A stretch of DNA of 7,406 bases, taken from the NCBI GenBank assembly GCA_040007395.1, contig JBDTVG010000230.1, positions 1-7,406 of the forward strand, read 5' to 3'. The translations under genes and the position numbers were made by a program. The notes under the pieces were generated by a model that saw only the letters and a list, made by a program, of their open reading frames with translations, had not been told where the DNA came from and made no database searches. Shown here one piece after another: positions 5,669-7,406 of this stretch. The stretch's first letter is position 1; every line of letters starts with the position of its first letter. Source of the stretch: DATGFK01 sp040007395. GTDB lineage: Bacteria; Chloroflexota; Anaerolineae; Aggregatilineales; UBA2796.

Positions 5669-6523
5669 TCAGTCTGATTGTGACACTGGGTTAGCATATC
5701 TATATCGAGCCAACGTTCGCGGCTCCCAAACGACTATGATAATGACCACCACCAAAGCCAAGATCAAGCCAGTGACGCGCGGATCGAAGTACAAGCCATT
5801 GATCGGAAACAGTTGCCAGACGACGTTGAGCATCATGTGAAAGAGCGCCGCCGCGAAGACGCTCTCGCCGGTATTGTTGTAAAGCCAGACGATAATCACA
5901 CGCGCCGCAACGGTGTAGAGTGACCACCAGGCGATCCACGCCACCGAACGGTCAGCCTGTGCCAACGCTATGTAGTGCCAGACGGCCCAAACCGATCCCA
6001 GGATGAGGCTGGCCCGGAGCGCGCCCCAGCGATCCTGCATCGGGTTGATGGCGTATCCGGACCAACCCAGTTCCTCTCCCAGGGCGAGAATGAAGGACAC
6101 AGCGCACAGGAGCAGCGTCGGCAGAAACGCGATCTGTGGGGCTGGAACTGGTGTTCCGGTCAGGCGCAACACGCCAAATGACAACACGCCCACTACCGGC
6201 ATCAGCAGCAGGATCGGCAAGTAGCACACCTTCGATTTGATCCGCTTGAAATCGAACGATCGCTTCAGTAGGGCGATCACGCTCGCAGTCTTGTTCTCTC
6301 GGTAAACAAGAATCAAGGCCGCTATCATCGGGCAGCAGGCCGCGAGCGCTGCCACTGGAACGCCCGGTAACAACTGGAGTCCGGTTACGGCACCGATCAA
6401 CCAGAATGGAATAATAAGAGCGAAAACTAACAAGAAGAACTGCAGCGGTGATCTGCTCCGCAAAGCGACTGCATTTGAGGTTTCCTCATCAACGGATGGT
6501 GGTAATAGATGATTTTGGTTCAT
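5669..6523 (-). CDS. CPBP-family intramembrane metalloprotease (Abi/CAAX protease-like)
   Basis: A 284-aa polytopic membrane protein with hydrophobic segments near residues 27-48, 54-73, 100-120, 131-148, 168-190, 195-214 and 248-266. The three family motifs are present: EE at 150-151 in GEELGWSGYA, H183 in WAVWHY, and H229 with N233 in FHMMLNVVW. These are the glutamates and histidines expected to bind zinc and activate water in the membrane. The first motif is usually EExxxR; here the Arg is Ser155, a variant I associate with the EELGW subgroup. CPBP proteins act as prenyl-protein-type proteases, in bacteriocin self-immunity, or in unknown processing. The ATG (6523) overlaps the stop of the upstream hydrolase as ATGA and has no visible Shine-Dalgarno sequence, so translation probably depends on coupling to that gene. 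The substrate is unknown. Confidence 0.9.
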   Translation of the reverse strand: MNQNHLLPPSVDEETSNAVALRSRSPLQFFLLVFALIIPFWLIGAVTGLQLLPGVPVAALAACCPMIAALILVYRENKTASVIALLKRSFDFKRIKSKVCYLPILLLMPVVGVLSFGVLRLTGTPVPAPQIAFLPTLLLCAVSFILALGEELGWSGYAINPMQDRWGALRASLILGSVWAVWHYIALAQADRSVAWIAWWSLYTVAARVIIVWLYNNTGESVFAAALFHMMLNVVWQLFPINGLYFDPRVTGLILALVVVIIIVVWEPRTLARYRYANPVSQSD

Positions 6524-7406
6524 GTGGACACTGCCACAACAATTGCGGCACTAGCGCGAGTTTCGAAAAGCACTTCAGGATATTGTTTTGACGGCCCATC
6601 AAGCAGCGCTGACGGGCGACCCTCCAAATGCTGGTCGAAGAACGCCAGTGAATAAGCGTTGATGATGTCAAACCCCCGCTGCGCGTTAATATTCGGTCCG
6701 GAGAAACCCAGTTGAGGCGCAAGCGGAGTAAAGTACGGAGCGTCGGTAAAGTTGACGTGGAACAGACCGGGGACCTGCACATAGTATCCATCGCCAGCAG
6801 ATTCTTCATTGAACACTGCCTGCATAGTGCTCAGCGTTTGGGTGATATCCGCCTCTGACCAACCGCCTGCTCGCTGTCTTTCGAGCCGCATTGTGTTGGC
6901 ATCCCGGGTGATCCACATACTTGGCTGCCGTAATCCAGCCTGAACGACATCGGCAGGCATCGCAGCATCCATCATCAGACAAGCCTGCAATCGTGCGTCC
7001 GTGTGACAGGCTTCACTGGCAACCATAGCGCCCAACGAAATCCCGAAAGTACCCACCCGTTGCAAGTCTAGCCGTCCGGTCAGAATACCGTTCGGCTCAG
7101 TTTTGTCCAGAGCAGTGAGCTGGTCGAGGGTGAAGCTGACATCTTGCGCGAAATACGGGATGACACCCTTCTCGAGAGCTTGGCCGTTCAACATTGGTGC
7201 TGGTTCGACCGGACTCAGGCTCTGTTGGATGAAAGGCTGCATCTGATCTCTCGTCAATCCGGTTATCTGGTGCCCGTCGGGGAAAACTACGGCAGCAGCA
7301 GCGTATGGCTGATCGATGCCCACGACGATGTAGCCGTGCGAGACAAGCTCCTCGACCTGGAAGGTGTTCGACTGGCGAAAGCCGTTTAACCCGGTCAAGA
7401 AAATCA
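6520..7406 (-). CDS. PAF-acetylhydrolase-like alpha/beta hydrolase, C-terminal part (cut by right edge)
   Basis: About 295 residues of an alpha/beta hydrolase whose N-terminus lies beyond the right edge. The frame is open to the last base, reading IFLTGLNGFRQ at the edge, so the TTG at 7398 is not the start. Landmarks of the platelet-activating-factor acetylhydrolase II / chlorophyllase-like group are clear. An early strand gives HGYIVVGIDQPY. The nucleophile elbow is GISLGA with Ser at codon 7036-7038. The probable acid is Asp in MMDAAM at 6967-6969, and the probable His is in LFHVNFTDAPYF at 6757-6759. These enzymes cleave short-chain or oxidised ester lipids or related esters, and many are secreted or lipid-anchored; the exact substrate cannot be read. 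It is the upstream gene of a minus-strand pair and overlaps the CPBP protease start by 4 bp. The promoter is outside the window. Confidence 0.88.
   Translation of the reverse strand, partial: IFLTGLNGFRQSNTFQVEELVSHGYIVVGIDQPYAAAAVVFPDGHQITGLTRDQMQPFIQQSLSPVEPAPMLNGQALEKGVIPYFAQDVSFTLDQLTALDKTEPNGILTGRLDLQRVGTFGISLGAMVASEACHTDARLQACLMMDAAMPADVVQAGLRQPSMWITRDANTMRLERQRAGGWSEADITQTLSTMQAVFNEESAGDGYYVQVPGLFHVNFTDAPYFTPLAPQLGFSGPNINAQRGFDIINAYSLAFFDQHLEGRPSALLDGPSKQYPEVLFETRASAAIVVAVST

Noticed and set aside
7396..7398. TTG as the start of the right-hand hydrolase
   Set aside because: The frame continues in phase to the window edge with residues IFL before it, matching the family's first strand, so the true start lies outside.
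1..7406. CRISPR arrays, tRNA or rRNA genes
   Set aside because: No regularly spaced identical repeats, tRNA cloverleaf or rRNA-conserved stretches were seen on reading both strands. A short resemblance to 16S rRNA near 1035-1050 (AATAATACCGC) is too brief to count.

Overview
The window is bacterial DNA of moderate GC content. Its genes resemble ones common in Chloroflexota: an EFR1-type flavodoxin/ferredoxin beside a TetR regulator, a CPBP protease with an EELGWSGYA motif, a PAF-acetylhydrolase-like hydrolase and a single-ORF rve-type transposase. A T-box leader is also present, and T-boxes occur in Firmicutes, Actinobacteria and Chloroflexota. The phylum is an inference from family resemblance; no marker gene is present.

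Left part (1-1187). The 5' end of a membrane-anchored multicopper oxidase gene is read on the minus strand and runs off the left edge. Upstream of it lie a perfect ATGACA-N2-TGTCAT palindrome and ATGAC repeats spaced 11, 13 and 11 bp, a layout like the operators of copper-responsive OmpR-type regulators. Pointing the other way is a sigma-70-like promoter and a complete T-box riboswitch (about 605-880). Its specifier reads GUA (valine), its UGGU bulge fits a tRNA with discriminator base A, and it ends in a classic terminator. No aminoacyl-tRNA synthetase or amino-acid gene follows. There is only a 31-codon ORF with a good ribosome binding site, perhaps the stump of a methyltransferase, and then a mobile element. 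The T-box looks orphaned.

Mobile element (1188-2474). A 1287-bp insertion sequence carries 25-bp imperfect terminal inverted repeats (21/25 matches) and one intact 366-aa DDE transposase. No target duplication is visible.

Central plus-strand cluster (2491-5248). Seventeen bases after the right IS end starts a near-consensus promoter (TTGACA-N17-TATTAT) whose -10 sits inside a perfect 10-bp inverted repeat. It precedes an EFR1-family flavodoxin/2x[4Fe-4S] protein, a TetR regulator and a medium-chain quinone-oxidoreductase-like protein, which I read as one self-regulated redox operon.

Right part (5249-7406). A 420-bp intergenic region holds a perfect 12-bp inverted repeat and an interrupted reading frame. 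Beyond it, on the minus strand, a PAF-acetylhydrolase-like alpha/beta hydrolase (cut by the right edge) overlaps by ATGA with a CPBP-family membrane protease, suggesting translational coupling.
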